NCBI RefSeq assembly: GCF_003014755.1
Contig: NZ_PYAW01000006.1
Coordinates: 271,355-335,354, forward strand
Direction: 5' to 3'
Source of the DNA: Chitinophaga niastensis
GTDB taxonomy: Bacteria > Bacteroidota > Bacteroidia > Chitinophagales > Chitinophagaceae
DNA: 64,000 nucleotides
Shown: piece by piece, positions 1 through 9,129 of the stretch
How the letters are laid out: each line of letters opens with the position of its first letter
Numbering within the stretch: the first letter of the stretch is position 1
Program-made: the position numbers and the translations under genes
The notes under the pieces: model-generated
Databases searched by the model: none
Told to the model about the DNA's origin: nothing
Seen by the model: only the letters and a program-made list of their open reading frames with translations

Positions 1-227
1 TGCCGGAGCAGGTAGCCTATGGCGCACTGGAAGCAAATATTGTTATTCAAAAACGGGAGCGGGGAATGGTTATTCCTAAAGCCTGGTTATCCGGACCAGA
101 TTCGGTGTTCGTAAAAACAAATGGTAAGAAAACAAAGATCGCGGTGGTAAAAGGTATTGAAACAATGGATGAAGTAGAAATACGCAGCGGCTTAAATGAT
201 AACTCGGTAATCCTTCCCGGCAGCTAA
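1..227 (+). CDS. ABC efflux periplasmic adaptor, C-terminal end (partial)
   Basis: The window opens inside this gene; about 75 codons are visible in the frame starting at base 3 and ending with TAA at 225-227. The tail has the beta-rich pattern of HlyD/MacA-type adaptor C-termini, with VFVKTNGKKTKIAVVKG followed by a hydrophilic strand-turn end ILPGS. Its stop lies only 6 bases before the start of an FtsX/MacB-like permease, which is followed by the matching ATPase, so it most likely supplies the periplasmic adaptor of that tripartite exporter. The assignment rests mainly on context because the diagnostic hairpin and lipoyl domains lie outside the window. Confidence 0.6.
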   Translation, partial: PEQVAYGALEANIVIQKRERGMVIPKAWLSGPDSVFVKTNGKKTKIAVVKGIETMDEVEIRSGLNDNSVILPGS

Positions 228-233
228 TTTCAT

Positions 234-1490
234 ATGCTACAGTCAGTAAATATACTCATTGCTAAAAGACACCTGCTTTCTAAAAAGAAGCAAACGATGA
301 TCGCTATACTGGGAGTTACTTTTGGTATTTCCATGTTCATTATCATGAGTGGGGTAATGGATGGCACCAACCAGCTGCTGGAAGATACCCAGTTTAAAAC
401 CACCCCGCACATTCGCCTGTATAATGAGTCAAAAGCTATCCGCCCACCGGTGTTGTCGGTGGTATATGATTCGTTGCACACCTTGTTGTCAGTAGCGCAT
501 CAGCGCCCCCGCGCGGCACAGGAAAAGATCCGGCAGGCTGCTGCTATCATGGAATCGCTCAGGCAACTGCCGGAGGTAAAAGGCATCACTGCACATGTCA
601 CTTCGTCTGTTGTTTTTAATTATGGGGCAACAAAAATAAGCGGTACCCTGAGTGGTGTGAACATCCGGGATGAAGATCATCTCTTTGGTATCCATACAAA
701 AATGAAAAGCGGTAATATGGACGACCTGCTGCGTACATCCAATGGAGTGATCATGGGGAAAGGACTGGCAGAAAAGATGAACCTGCATACCGGTGACCAC
801 ATCACGGTAACTTCGCCCGACGGGGCATTCCTGAACCTTAAAGTCACCGGCATTTTCAGTTTGGGCATGGGGAATATTGACAATGTAAAAAGTTATGTCA
901 ACTTTAACTCCGCTCAGCAAATGCTGAGAAAAGATGCTGCATACATTACGGAAATAGTAGTGCAGTTATATGAACCTGATAAAGCCAGCATATTGGCGCC
1001 GGTAATGCAGCAACGATATGGCTGTATAGTAGAAGACTGGGAAACCGCTAACCAAACCCTGATGGCGGGCAATAAGATCCGGAGTATGATGAAATATGTT
1101 GTTTCCTTTACCTTATTGACGGTAGCAGGATTCGGTATTTACAATATCATGAACATGACTATCCTGAATAAAATGAAGGATATCGCTATCATGAAAGCCA
1201 CCGGTTTTTCCGGTAAGGATGTAAAACGCATCTTCCTGTTCCAGTCGCTTGCAGTAGGTATTATAGGCGCCATCCTGGGACTGTCGCTGGGTTGGCTCAT
1301 CTGTAGCTGGATGGTGCGTATGCCCTTTAATGGCGGCGAATACATGGATATCACACACCTCCCGGTAGCATTTAAACCATCTGCCTATATCACAGGCCTG
1401 GTATTCGGGGTGATCACTACTTTCCTGGCAGCCTGGTTCCCGTCAAAGCGCGCATCAAAAATAGACCCGGTAGAAATATTAAGGGGATAA
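234..1490 (+). CDS. ABC transporter permease, FtsX/MacB/LolCE family
   Basis: 418-residue inner-membrane permease with the classic MacB layout: one N-terminal membrane segment at about residues 22-42, a large periplasmic MacB_PCD-like domain, then three C-terminal membrane segments (about 285-307, 335-357, 385-407) forming an FtsX domain that ends with the family-typical PVEILRG. Such permeases move lipoproteins, peptides or drugs from the periplasmic side using mechanotransmission by a cytoplasmic ATPase. The ATPase gene follows after 11 bases and the adaptor ends 6 bases before, so the three are one operon. Whether the substrate is a lipoprotein, an antimicrobial peptide or a metabolite cannot be told from sequence. 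Confidence 0.9.
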   Translation: MLQSVNILIAKRHLLSKKKQTMIAILGVTFGISMFIIMSGVMDGTNQLLEDTQFKTTPHIRLYNESKAIRPPVLSVVYDSLHTLLSVAHQRPRAAQEKIRQAAAIMESLRQLPEVKGITAHVTSSVVFNYGATKISGTLSGVNIRDEDHLFGIHTKMKSGNMDDLLRTSNGVIMGKGLAEKMNLHTGDHITVTSPDGAFLNLKVTGIFSLGMGNIDNVKSYVNFNSAQQMLRKDAAYITEIVVQLYEPDKASILAPVMQQRYGCIVEDWETANQTLMAGNKIRSMMKYVVSFTLLTVAGFGIYNIMNMTILNKMKDIAIMKATGFSGKDVKRIFLFQSLAVGIIGAILGLSLGWLICSWMVRMPFNGGEYMDITHLPVAFKPSAYITGLVFGVITTFLAAWFPSKRASKIDPVEILRG

Positions 1491-1501
1491 ACTTTATTTG
1501 C

Positions 1502-2191
1502 ATGAACAACAACATTATCCTGGAAGCCAGGCATATCAATAAATATTTCGAACAACCGGCAAAGTTCCAGGTACTCCACAATATTGGGTTTGAGGTAAAG
1601 CAGGGTGAATTCCTGAGCATTGTTGGAAAGTCGGGCTCCGGTAAATCAACACTGCTCTATATCTTGTCTACTATGGACACCGCTTATGAAGGAGAGCTAT
1701 GGATACAGGGAGAAAAACTCAGTGGGAAAAAGAAGGACCAGCTGGCAAAGTTTCGCAACGAGCACCTGGGCTTTGTATTTCAGTTTCACTACCTGCTGCC
1801 TGAGTTTACCGCACTGGAAAATGTAATGCTGCCGGCATTGAAGCTTAAAAAATGGTCCCAGGAAGTAATTGAACAAAAAGCACATGAAAAATTAAAACTG
1901 CTGGATATGGATAACTATGCAGGTCAGCTGTCTTCCCGGCTTTCGGGCGGGCAGCAGCAACGGGTGGCCATTGCCCGCGCACTCATTAATGAGCCGGCCA
2001 TAATTGTGGCAGACGAACCTACCGGTAATCTCGATACCGGCAATACCTCCGTAGTATTTGGTATATTTAAAGCATTAAGCCGGGATTTTCATCAAACTAT
2101 CATTACAGTAACACATGATGAAACATTTGCCGGAAATTCAGACCGAATAATAGAAATGTCAGATGGGACCATTATTCACACGCAGAAATAA
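1502..2191 (+). CDS. ABC transporter ATP-binding protein, LolD/MacB-type
   Basis: 229-residue cytoplasmic ATPase with all nucleotide-binding motifs intact: Walker A GKSGSGKS at residues 42-49, Q-loop Gln94, signature LSGGQ at 147-151, Walker B IIVADEP near 167-173 and a switch histidine in VTHDE. Length and the sequence ADEPTGNLD are typical of the LolD/MacB group that pairs with FtsX-type permeases. It energises the permease encoded just upstream. Its last 29 bases overlap the start of the histidine kinase gene, so transporter and sensor are translated together and probably form a self-sensing export module. Confidence 0.93.
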   Translation: MNNNIILEARHINKYFEQPAKFQVLHNIGFEVKQGEFLSIVGKSGSGKSTLLYILSTMDTAYEGELWIQGEKLSGKKKDQLAKFRNEHLGFVFQFHYLLPEFTALENVMLPALKLKKWSQEVIEQKAHEKLKLLDMDNYAGQLSSRLSGGQQQRVAIARALINEPAIIVADEPTGNLDTGNTSVVFGIFKALSRDFHQTIITVTHDETFAGNSDRIIEMSDGTIIHTQK

Positions 2192-3236
2192 CCTTCTCCT
2201 TACATTGGCTTTTATCTGGGTACTTGCCACTATTGCTTTCGTTATACGATGGTATTTCTTTCCTGAGTTTGGTCGCCAGTTATTCCTGATATCCTATATT
2301 TTCTCTCTTATATATCTTCCGCTCTTTTTCTATGCCCTGCAATGGATCAACCACCTCATGAACAAGGTGATGCCTTATGAAACGTGGGGAATGAAACGTT
2401 TTATCATACAAAACCTGCTGTTCATAGGTTTTGGAATAGTTATGATGAAATTCCTGAACCTCCAGTTAAAACTCCCTGTATATAATCATCTTGTAAATGA
2501 TAATACGCAAATGCTGATGTCTGACAAGATTTACAAAGCGTTTACGTATTATTCTTATGGTGCCCTGGTATCTATCCTGAATCTTGCTTTTTATGCACGT
2601 TACCTGTTCCGGAACTGGCAGTCCACCCTTATAGAAAAAACCAGGCTTCAGGTGCAGGCTGCCCGGCTGGAGCAGGAGAAAACAACCGTACAATATGAAA
2701 ATCTGAAGAACCAGTTAAATCCACATTTTCTTTTTAACAGCTTCACTTCTCTCAATAGTCTGATCACTAAAGACCCTTTTCTGGCCCAGCGTTTTTTACA
2801 ACAGCTGTCAAAAGTATACCGGCATATATTACAAAGCGGGAGCAATGCCCTGGTATCATTACAGGAAGAAATTACTTTCGTCAACAATTATATTGCGTTA
2901 CAAACTACCAGGTTTCAGCAAGGACTTGAAGTGATGATCATCATACCGGAACAATACCTGCAACGCAGCATTGTACCTGTAACTTTGCAGGTGCTGGTAG
3001 AAAACGCTATCAAGCATAATATTATTGATGCAGAACAACCGTTGATCATAAAAATAAACGTGGAAGAAAGTATTTACCTGGTCATAGAGAATAATATACA
3101 AATGAAGACCAATGTAGAATACAGCAATAAACAGGGATTAAACAATCTGAAAAATTTATACGCATATTATAGTCACCAGCCCGTAGTAATAAATACGGCA
3201 GATAATATTTTTTCAGTAAAAATTCCATTGTTATGA
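2163..3236 (+). CDS. LytS-type membrane sensor histidine kinase
   Basis: 357-residue kinase. Residues 10-150 hold about four hydrophobic membrane segments, followed by a coiled-coil linker (about 155-180) and the PF06580 His_kinase block with the phospho-acceptor His188 in the motif NPHFLFN. The ATPase part has an N-box (LVENAIKHN) and a short G-box region near QGLNNL. The ATG at 2163 lies inside the end of the ATPase gene; a later start would cut into the first membrane segment. The stop overlaps the next start as ATGA, so the kinase is coupled to the LytTR regulator. It probably senses the substrate or the membrane stress handled by the upstream exporter. Confidence 0.9.
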   Translation: MGPLFTRRNNLLLTLAFIWVLATIAFVIRWYFFPEFGRQLFLISYIFSLIYLPLFFYALQWINHLMNKVMPYETWGMKRFIIQNLLFIGFGIVMMKFLNLQLKLPVYNHLVNDNTQMLMSDKIYKAFTYYSYGALVSILNLAFYARYLFRNWQSTLIEKTRLQVQAARLEQEKTTVQYENLKNQLNPHFLFNSFTSLNSLITKDPFLAQRFLQQLSKVYRHILQSGSNALVSLQEEITFVNNYIALQTTRFQQGLEVMIIIPEQYLQRSIVPVTLQVLVENAIKHNIIDAEQPLIIKINVEESIYLVIENNIQMKTNVEYSNKQGLNNLKNLYAYYSHQPVVINTADNIFSVKIPLL

Positions 3237-3991
3237 AAGTAGTGATCATTGAAGATGAAGTGCTGATAGCAGAGGAATTAGCACAATTACTGCATCGCCA
3301 TACACCTGATGTGGAAGTGCTGGCTGTATTATCCAGCTTAAAGCAAAGCAGTCGCTGGTTACAGCAGCAGCCCATGCCCGACTTGTTTTTCATGGATATC
3401 CAGTTGTCTGATGGCGTCATCTTTGAACTGTTTGATAAATTTGAAATTAATTGCCCGGTTATTTTTACGACTGCCTACAGCGAATACGCCATCCGCGCCT
3501 TTAAAGTAAATAGTATTGATTATCTCCTGAAGCCGGTAGACAAAGAAGCCCTGGAACATGCCATCACAAAGTTCAGAAAAAACAGGGGACTGCATTATCG
3601 GGCATCTATGCAGGAAGTGCAAAAAGTCCTGGCCACACCCGGAACGCCTTATTACAAGGAAAAATTCCTGGTAGCTTACCGGCACCAGCTGATACCTGTA
3701 AATACAGTGGATATAGCTTACTTCCGTAAAGAAATACTGATCTACGCACACACATTTAACGGAGAAGAATATATACTGGACCACGACAGCCTGGAAGAGC
3801 TAGAGTCATTACTGCACCCCGCACAGTTTTTCAGAACCAACCGTCAGTATATTATCAATATAAATGCAGTACACCATGTTGTACCATATAGTACCGGCAA
3901 AATGTCTGTAGCACTGCTACCCGGACAACACCAACAGATAGATGTAAGCCGGGAAAAATCAGCGTTGTTCAAAAAATGGTTGGGAGCCTAA
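3233..3991 (+). CDS. LytTR-family response regulator
   Basis: 252-residue regulator with an N-terminal receiver domain (residues 1-120; acidic Glu7/Asp8, phospho-acceptor Asp55 in FFMDIQ, conserved Lys in LLKPVD) and a C-terminal LytTR DNA-binding domain (about 145-250). It shares four bases with the upstream kinase gene and is its cognate partner. LytTR proteins bind short imperfect direct repeats upstream of target promoters; the natural target here is the exporter operon whose promoter lies left of the window. Confidence 0.93.
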   Translation: MKVVIIEDEVLIAEELAQLLHRHTPDVEVLAVLSSLKQSSRWLQQQPMPDLFFMDIQLSDGVIFELFDKFEINCPVIFTTAYSEYAIRAFKVNSIDYLLKPVDKEALEHAITKFRKNRGLHYRASMQEVQKVLATPGTPYYKEKFLVAYRHQLIPVNTVDIAYFRKEILIYAHTFNGEEYILDHDSLEELESLLHPAQFFRTNRQYIININAVHHVVPYSTGKMSVALLPGQHQQIDVSREKSALFKKWLGA

Positions 3992-4047
3992 ACCTTTATG
4001 GATTATAATGGATAATACATCTTAGTTAGTACAATAAATGATTTGCT

Positions 4048-4953
4048 ATGCCGGCAGACAGACACACCAAAAGAACTATCAGCAGCCCTATACATTACAT
4101 GCAACTACTGGATGAAAATATTCCCGGCATCCGGATTGCAACCATGCAAAGTTTAATGGAAGAGAACAGGGCATTATTGGATAACCCCATACGTACCAAC
4201 GCCTTTCACATTTTTTGGTTTAAAACCGGTGGTCACCGCCTGCAAATTAACTTCAGCGCTGTAGATATTGTTGCCGATACCATTTTATTTGTGCGAAAAG
4301 ATAGCATTCACCTGCTCGGCAGCGATAATAACTATGAGGGACTGTCCATTAGTTTTACAGAAAATTTCTTTTGCCAGACCATCACAGACCAGTATTTTTT
4401 GCAGGACAATGCGCTGTTCAGCAACCATGCTGCCCTTACCGGCATTCAGCCCGGAGAAAGACTGGATACTTTTATTGGGATACTGACTACTATGCAGGAA
4501 GAGATAGATGGCCCGCCAGATAAGTTTACAACCGATATTCTCCGTAACCTGCTCCGCTACTTCCTGATGTTGGCCACACGCGAAAAAGGAACCGTACATC
4601 TTTATCGTGATTCATTAAACAGGGACGCCGTTTATACACAACAATATATCAGCATGCTGCAAAATGAATTCAGTCACCAGAAAAAAGTAGCTGCTTATGC
4701 CTCCATGCTGCACATCTCAGAAAAAAGGCTACACCTGGCTACTACAAGCATATTGGGCAAAGCACCCAAACAACTGATTGATGAAAAAGTAATACAGGAA
4801 GCCAAACGACAGATTGCCCATAGTAGCCAGTTAATAAAAGAAATTGGTTATGAACTGGGCTTTCAGCAACCCTCTAACTTCATTAAATATTTTATTAAAC
4901 ACACCGGCCTGTCTCCAACAGATTTTCGAAAGAAAGTCACAACTGATTTCTGA
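4048..4953 (+). CDS. AraC-family transcriptional regulator
   Basis: 301-residue protein with a divergent N-terminal sensing/cupin-like half and a C-terminal AraC double helix-turn-helix (about residues 205-298). The second helix-turn-helix is clear: IKEIGYELGFQQPSNFIKYF followed by the family signature HTGLSPTDFRK. It stands 56 bases after the LytTR gene in the same direction and may have its own promoter. Its ligand and targets cannot be inferred. Confidence 0.85.
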   Translation: MPADRHTKRTISSPIHYMQLLDENIPGIRIATMQSLMEENRALLDNPIRTNAFHIFWFKTGGHRLQINFSAVDIVADTILFVRKDSIHLLGSDNNYEGLSISFTENFFCQTITDQYFLQDNALFSNHAALTGIQPGERLDTFIGILTTMQEEIDGPPDKFTTDILRNLLRYFLMLATREKGTVHLYRDSLNRDAVYTQQYISMLQNEFSHQKKVAAYASMLHISEKRLHLATTSILGKAPKQLIDEKVIQEAKRQIAHSSQLIKEIGYELGFQQPSNFIKYFIKHTGLSPTDFRKKVTTDF

Positions 4954-5105
4954 AAAGTATAATAGAAGAACGCAAATGCACCTTTCTATTATCAGCGCAG
5001 AAAAGGAAATTTGTATCAGGTAAAAGACAATCATCTCCCCGTAATATTAACATAGACATATGTTGACAGGGAATACATGCACCACCTGAATTTTAAAACA
5101 ACGAT

Positions 5106-5729
5106 ATGCCCAGAATTAAAATGGCCCGCAAAAGCACGTTGGTAGACATGACCGCTATGACTGATGTTGCTTTCCTGTTACTGACTTTTTTCATGCTCGC
5201 TACCAAATTCAAACCCAGTGAACCAGTTGCTGTAGTAACTCCTTCCTCCATCAATACAACGACCCTGCCTGATGCGAATGTGATCCTGCTGACGATAGAT
5301 AAAAAAGGCAGGGTTTTCTTTGACATGCCCGGGCAATCATACCGGCAGGAGCTGATACAGGATGTGAACAAAAATTTTAAACTGAAATTGAGCGGAACAG
5401 AAATGAAAAGCTTTGCGTTGGGCGCCAGCGTGGGAACTGACATGAAAAATCTGAAAAGCTATCTCGCCATGAAGCCGGACGCCAGAAAAGATGCATCTAT
5501 AGAAACAGGTATCCCTACTGACTCTGCCAGCAATGAACTGGGCATATGGTTGAAATATGCATATGCTGTTGTGGACCAACATAAAAGCACCAAAAAATTG
5601 AAGTTTTGTATCAAGGCGGATAATGCAACTCCTTACCCGAAAATAAAAGCCGTGCTGGAAATTTTTAAGAAAGAAAATATATTCCACCTGAACCTGGTAA
5701 CAAACCTGGAAGCCGCACCGGAAGTGTAG
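5106..5729 (+). CDS. exbD: ExbD/TolR-type biopolymer transport protein
   Basis: 207-residue single-pass inner-membrane protein. After a short positively charged start comes VDMTAMTDVAFLLLTFFML (about residues 12-31), the membrane helix of ExbD with the conserved proton-pathway Asp in the TDVAFLLL motif. The periplasmic part is longer than in Proteobacteria, as is usual for Bacteroidota ExbD paralogues. No exbB or tonB gene is adjacent, so it must work with subunits encoded elsewhere. It would help energise TonB-dependent receptors such as those at 22.7, 45.6 and 52.3 kb. Confidence 0.85.
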   Translation: MPRIKMARKSTLVDMTAMTDVAFLLLTFFMLATKFKPSEPVAVVTPSSINTTTLPDANVILLTIDKKGRVFFDMPGQSYRQELIQDVNKNFKLKLSGTEMKSFALGASVGTDMKNLKSYLAMKPDARKDASIETGIPTDSASNELGIWLKYAYAVVDQHKSTKKLKFCIKADNATPYPKIKAVLEIFKKENIFHLNLVTNLEAAPEV

Positions 5730-5756
5730 TTGTTTGAATAACGTAAAATACTTTAG

Positions 5757-5790
5757 CAGCGTACAGTAATAGTCTTACTGTACGCTGTTT
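5757..5790 (+). terminator. Rho-independent terminator after exbD
   Basis: A perfect 13-bp inverted repeat (cagcgtacagtaa at 5757-5769 with its complement at 5775-5787), five-base loop, followed by a short T run. It sits 28 bases after the exbD stop and before the convergent DinB-like gene. Confidence 0.8.
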
Positions 5791-5811
5791 TAAACAGGGA
5801 CCTTTCAAAAT

Positions 5812-6270
5812 TTACACACCAAACTGCGTTAAATGGTGGTCTAAATGTTTGTAAAACATATTATTCCATTCATGCTTATTCAGTGGTCCGAAGGAATGGG
5901 AGGATTTGTTTTCGAAGTATGTTTCGCCCAGATCTTTCGTTTTGTTGATATAATTAATCAGGCGATTTTTTTCTTTTTCAAAATCTCTGTCATCCTTAAT
6001 CAGAAATGCGGGTGCTGTTTGTGAACTATGTTTGTATGGTTGCTCAGATACCACAACTTTTTTTATGAATGATTTCAAAATGAATTTCATGAAAAAATTA
6101 GGCTGGGGATGTTTATCTTCATAGATTAATTCGTACGTTACATTGCAATGCGCCAGCATTTGAGCTACATTCATTTTTCCCCAGTTTGGTTTTGTACCTG
6201 GTGTAAGTTGATTAATTCTGGAGATGATATTCTCAGCAACAGTTTGGGTAAAGATGTTTGGCAATGACAT
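5812..6270 (-). CDS. DUF1569/DinB-like small protein
   Basis: 152-residue cytoplasmic protein. The pattern KPNWGKMNVAQMLAHCNVTYE near the N-terminus, a central basic helix and a late EWNNMFYKHLDHHLTQFGV match the DUF1569 branch of the DinB/YfiT four-helix superfamily. The spaced His residues (in MLAHC and KHLDHH) fit the metal-binding triad of that fold. Some members are thiol-dependent transferases, but no specific activity is established for this branch. It lies convergent to exbD and is a single-gene unit. Confidence 0.75.
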   Translation of the reverse strand: MSLPNIFTQTVAENIISRINQLTPGTKPNWGKMNVAQMLAHCNVTYELIYEDKHPQPNFFMKFILKSFIKKVVVSEQPYKHSSQTAPAFLIKDDRDFEKEKNRLINYINKTKDLGETYFENKSSHSFGPLNKHEWNNMFYKHLDHHLTQFGV

Positions 6271-6408
6271 TTTTTTGGTTTAATTGTTATTGTTGAGTAT
6301 TCAAAATATCCCTTTTTCTATTAAAATTTGTATTCAACTTATCCACAGGCCCGTTTGAAGATGAAAATTTCCCGGACACAGGTAAGCAGCGCTCATAAAA
6401 GATTAATA

Positions 6409-6456
6409 AAAAAGCGATCAAACCCTTTATTATAAAGGATTTGATCGCTTTTTTTA
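6409..6456 (-). terminator. Terminator of the leu operon (bidirectional shape)
   Basis: A long hairpin: aagcgatcaaa (6412-6422) pairs with 6440-6450, and an inner cctttat/ataaagg arm extends the stem. Runs of A on the left and T on the right make it usable from either side. It lies just downstream of leuB on the minus strand. Confidence 0.85.
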
Positions 6457-6471
6457 TTAAGAAGGACCTGT

Positions 6472-7545
6472 TTACACTAATTTCAGCACTTCTTCGCCCA
6501 TGGCGGTTGTGCCCAGTATTTTATCTGCCGGTGTATGTTGATCGGCGATATCCCTGGTACGGAAACCAGCTTTTAATACTTTGTCTACCGCATTAATCAC
6601 CGCTTCGGATTCTGCTTTCATACCAAAAGAAATATCTAATAATAAAGCAGCGGATAAAATGGATGCTAATGGATTAGCGATCCCTTTGCCGGTAATGTCA
6701 TGTGCTGAACCATGAATAGGCTCATAAACGCCTGTACCGTCGCCGATGGAGGCAGATGCCAGCATGCCCATAGAACCTGCTATCTGCGATGCTTCATCCG
6801 TAAGAATATCACCAAAGAGATTGGCGGTAACCACTACATCAAAACGACGCGGATCTTTTATCAGCAACATAGCAGTGGCATCCACAAACTGATGTTCTAC
6901 TTCTACATCAGGATATTCCAGGGCTACTTTCTGCACTACTTCTCTCCACAACCTGGATGTTTCAATAACATTTGCCTTATCTACAGAACATAATTTTTTC
7001 CGCCTGGTCCTGGCGGCATCAAATGCTTTTCGGGCAATACGTTCTACTTCATAGCGACTGTATTCAGCCACATCATAGGCGGTATCCCCATTATTTTTTC
7101 TCCCTTTTTCGCCAAAATAAATATCACCGGTCAGTTCACGGAAAAATAAGATATCAGCGCCTTTTAATATTTCCGGCTTGATGCTGGAAGCATTCAGTAA
7201 TTCATCAAATAGTTTGATAGGACGGAGATTGGCATACAATCCCAGTTCTTTGCGCATCCTCAGTAAACCTTGTTCTGGTCTTACTTTGGCAGAAGGGTCG
7301 TTATCGTATTTAGGATGGCCTACCGCACCAAATAATACAGCATCCGATTTCCGCATTTTCTCCAGCGACTCATCCGGTAAAGGATTTCCTGTTGCTTCAA
7401 TAGCCACATGTCCGATCAATGCCTCATCATAGGTAAATGTATGCCCGAATTTTGCGGCTATCTTATCCAGCACTTTTTTACCAACTGCTGTTACTTCTTG
7501 TCCTATTCCATCGCCAGGAACAATTAATATATGTTTGGTGGCCAT
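6472..7545 (-). CDS. leuB: 3-isopropylmalate dehydrogenase
   Basis: 357-residue NAD-dependent beta-decarboxylating dehydrogenase. The start has the family motif GDGIGQEV, the middle has RELTGDIYFGEKGR (substrate loop), and the C-terminal part has the metal and NAD signature NLFGDILTDEASQIAGSMGML followed by EPIHGSAHDI. It oxidises and decarboxylates 3-isopropylmalate to 4-methyl-2-oxovalerate in leucine synthesis; the same enzyme commonly also accepts 3-methylmalate on the citramalate route to isoleucine. It is the last gene of the minus-strand operon leuC-leuD-synthase-leuB, 40 bases after the synthase. Confidence 0.96.
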   Translation of the reverse strand: MATKHILIVPGDGIGQEVTAVGKKVLDKIAAKFGHTFTYDEALIGHVAIEATGNPLPDESLEKMRKSDAVLFGAVGHPKYDNDPSAKVRPEQGLLRMRKELGLYANLRPIKLFDELLNASSIKPEILKGADILFFRELTGDIYFGEKGRKNNGDTAYDVAEYSRYEVERIARKAFDAARTRRKKLCSVDKANVIETSRLWREVVQKVALEYPDVEVEHQFVDATAMLLIKDPRRFDVVVTANLFGDILTDEASQIAGSMGMLASASIGDGTGVYEPIHGSAHDITGKGIANPLASILSAALLLDISFGMKAESEAVINAVDKVLKAGFRTRDIADQHTPADKILGTTAMGEEVLKLV

Positions 7546-7585
7546 TCGTTTTTTATTAAGATGAAAAATATGCTGTACCAGGTAG

Positions 7586-9109
7586 TTATATTAAGTTCAA
7601 CATTTTTTGTGTTGCCTTTATAGCTGATACAGTCTGATCGCTGTCGAGTCCTCTTGTTTTGAACTCTTTGTTATTAAAGCTCCAGGTAATGATTGTTTCG
7701 CACAAGGCATCACTTTTACCACCGGGAGGGATGTGAACGTGATAATCGGCCAGGGCGGGCAATTCCCGCTTCAGCTTTTTATACACGATCTTCAGTGCAT
7801 TCATGAAGGCATCGTATTGCCCGTCGCCCTGAGAGTGTTCTTCAAAGAGTTCGCCATTAATAGAAATGCTCAGTGTAACAGACGGATTGAGATTTTTTGA
7901 ATGGGTAAGCACATAGTTCTCTATTTTCACCTTCTCTTCAATCCTGTTACTGTCCAATACATCAGAAATGATATAAGGTAAATCAGCCTGTGTAACCACT
8001 TCTTTCCGGTCGCCCAGTTCAATCACACGCTGCGTTACCTTTTTCAGATCGGGCTCAGACAGTTGTATGCCAAGTTGCTGTAAATTATTTTCAATATTGG
8101 CTTTGCCACTTGTTTTACCCAAAGCGTATATCCGCTGCCGACCAAACCGTTCGGGCATCAGGTCACTGAAGTACAGCTTATTCTTTTTATCACCATCTGC
8201 ATGAATGCCGGCTGTTTGTGTAAACACATTTTCTCCGACAATCGGTTTATTAGCCGGAATACGGAAACCGGAAAATGTTTCCACCAGTTTACTCACTGTG
8301 TACAATGATTCCTCTACGACAGCTGTTTTTACTGCCGGTATAAAATCATGTAATACAGCCACCGCACTGGCTAAGGAGGCATTACCGGCTCTTTCACCCA
8401 TACCGTTAATAGTAAGATGAATGCCCTGTGCACCAGCTTTTACACCTTCCAATACATTGGCAGTACCCAGGTCATAATCATTGTGTGCATGAAAATCGAA
8501 ATGAATAGCTGGATAGCGTTGAACAATCTCTCCTACATATTCAGATACTTCAGCAGGAGTGAGAACACCCAGGGTATCCGGTAGCATGATCCTTTTTACA
8601 GGTTGATGCTGCAGGAAATCCAGGTATTGAAAAACATAGGCTTTTGAATGGCGCATACCATTGCTCCAGTCTTCCAGGTACACGTTGCATGCCAGTCCTT
8701 TTTCCGTTGCGAGGGCAATAACGGCTGCCACTTCTGCAAAGTGCTCTTCCGGTTTTTTCTTTAGCTGATGCGTTAAATGATTAAGGGAACCTTTGGTAAG
8801 CAGGTTCATTACTTTGGCACCTGCTTCCTGCATCCACCGTACAGAAACATCGCCATCAACAAAGGTTAATACTTCCACCCTGTTTAAAAAACCATTTGCC
8901 TTAGCCCATTCGGTAATTGACTTTACTGCAGCAAATTCGCCTTCCGACACGCGGGCGGAGGCAATTTCGATCCTGTCAACTTTTACTTCGGTAAGTAAAA
9001 GCTGTGCAATGGTTAATTTTTCAGATGGCGAAAAAGAGACACCGCTGGTTTGCTCACCATCACGGAGTGTGGTGTCCATTATCTCTACGTGGCGCTGGGT
9101 AACTGGCAT
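7586..9109 (-). CDS. cimA: Citramalate/2-isopropylmalate synthase family enzyme, probably citramalate synthase
   Basis: 507-residue acetyl-CoA-dependent acyltransferase: HMGL-like TIM barrel (about residues 8-270; metal Asp in MDTTLRDGEQ, HxH metal pair in FDFHAHND), a linker region and a C-terminal LeuA-type regulatory domain (about 375-505, with PPGGKSDA). From memory of the Leptospira interrogans citramalate synthase, its pyruvate-pocket residues are Leu81, Leu104 and Tyr144. This protein has Leu81 (EVLTFVDG), Leu104 (NLLTKGSL) and Tyr144 (NVYLEDWSN) at the same numbers. I therefore infer that pyruvate is the keto acid and that the product feeds isoleucine through LeuCDB. A plain 2-isopropylmalate synthase label is the alternative and is what automatic annotation may give. 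Confidence 0.8.
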   Translation of the reverse strand: MPVTQRHVEIMDTTLRDGEQTSGVSFSPSEKLTIAQLLLTEVKVDRIEIASARVSEGEFAAVKSITEWAKANGFLNRVEVLTFVDGDVSVRWMQEAGAKVMNLLTKGSLNHLTHQLKKKPEEHFAEVAAVIALATEKGLACNVYLEDWSNGMRHSKAYVFQYLDFLQHQPVKRIMLPDTLGVLTPAEVSEYVGEIVQRYPAIHFDFHAHNDYDLGTANVLEGVKAGAQGIHLTINGMGERAGNASLASAVAVLHDFIPAVKTAVVEESLYTVSKLVETFSGFRIPANKPIVGENVFTQTAGIHADGDKKNKLYFSDLMPERFGRQRIYALGKTSGKANIENNLQQLGIQLSEPDLKKVTQRVIELGDRKEVVTQADLPYIISDVLDSNRIEEKVKIENYVLTHSKNLNPSVTLSISINGELFEEHSQGDGQYDAFMNALKIVYKKLKRELPALADYHVHIPPGGKSDALCETIITWSFNNKEFKTRGLDSDQTVSAIKATQKMLNLI

Positions 9110-9129
9110 AATAGTAATGGGCTGTTTTT

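Noticed and set aside
489..920. Long antisense open frames within the permease, leu, GH92, RHS and SusC genes
   Set aside because: They lie opposite conserved genes, lack family motifs, and their composition is that of shadow frames.
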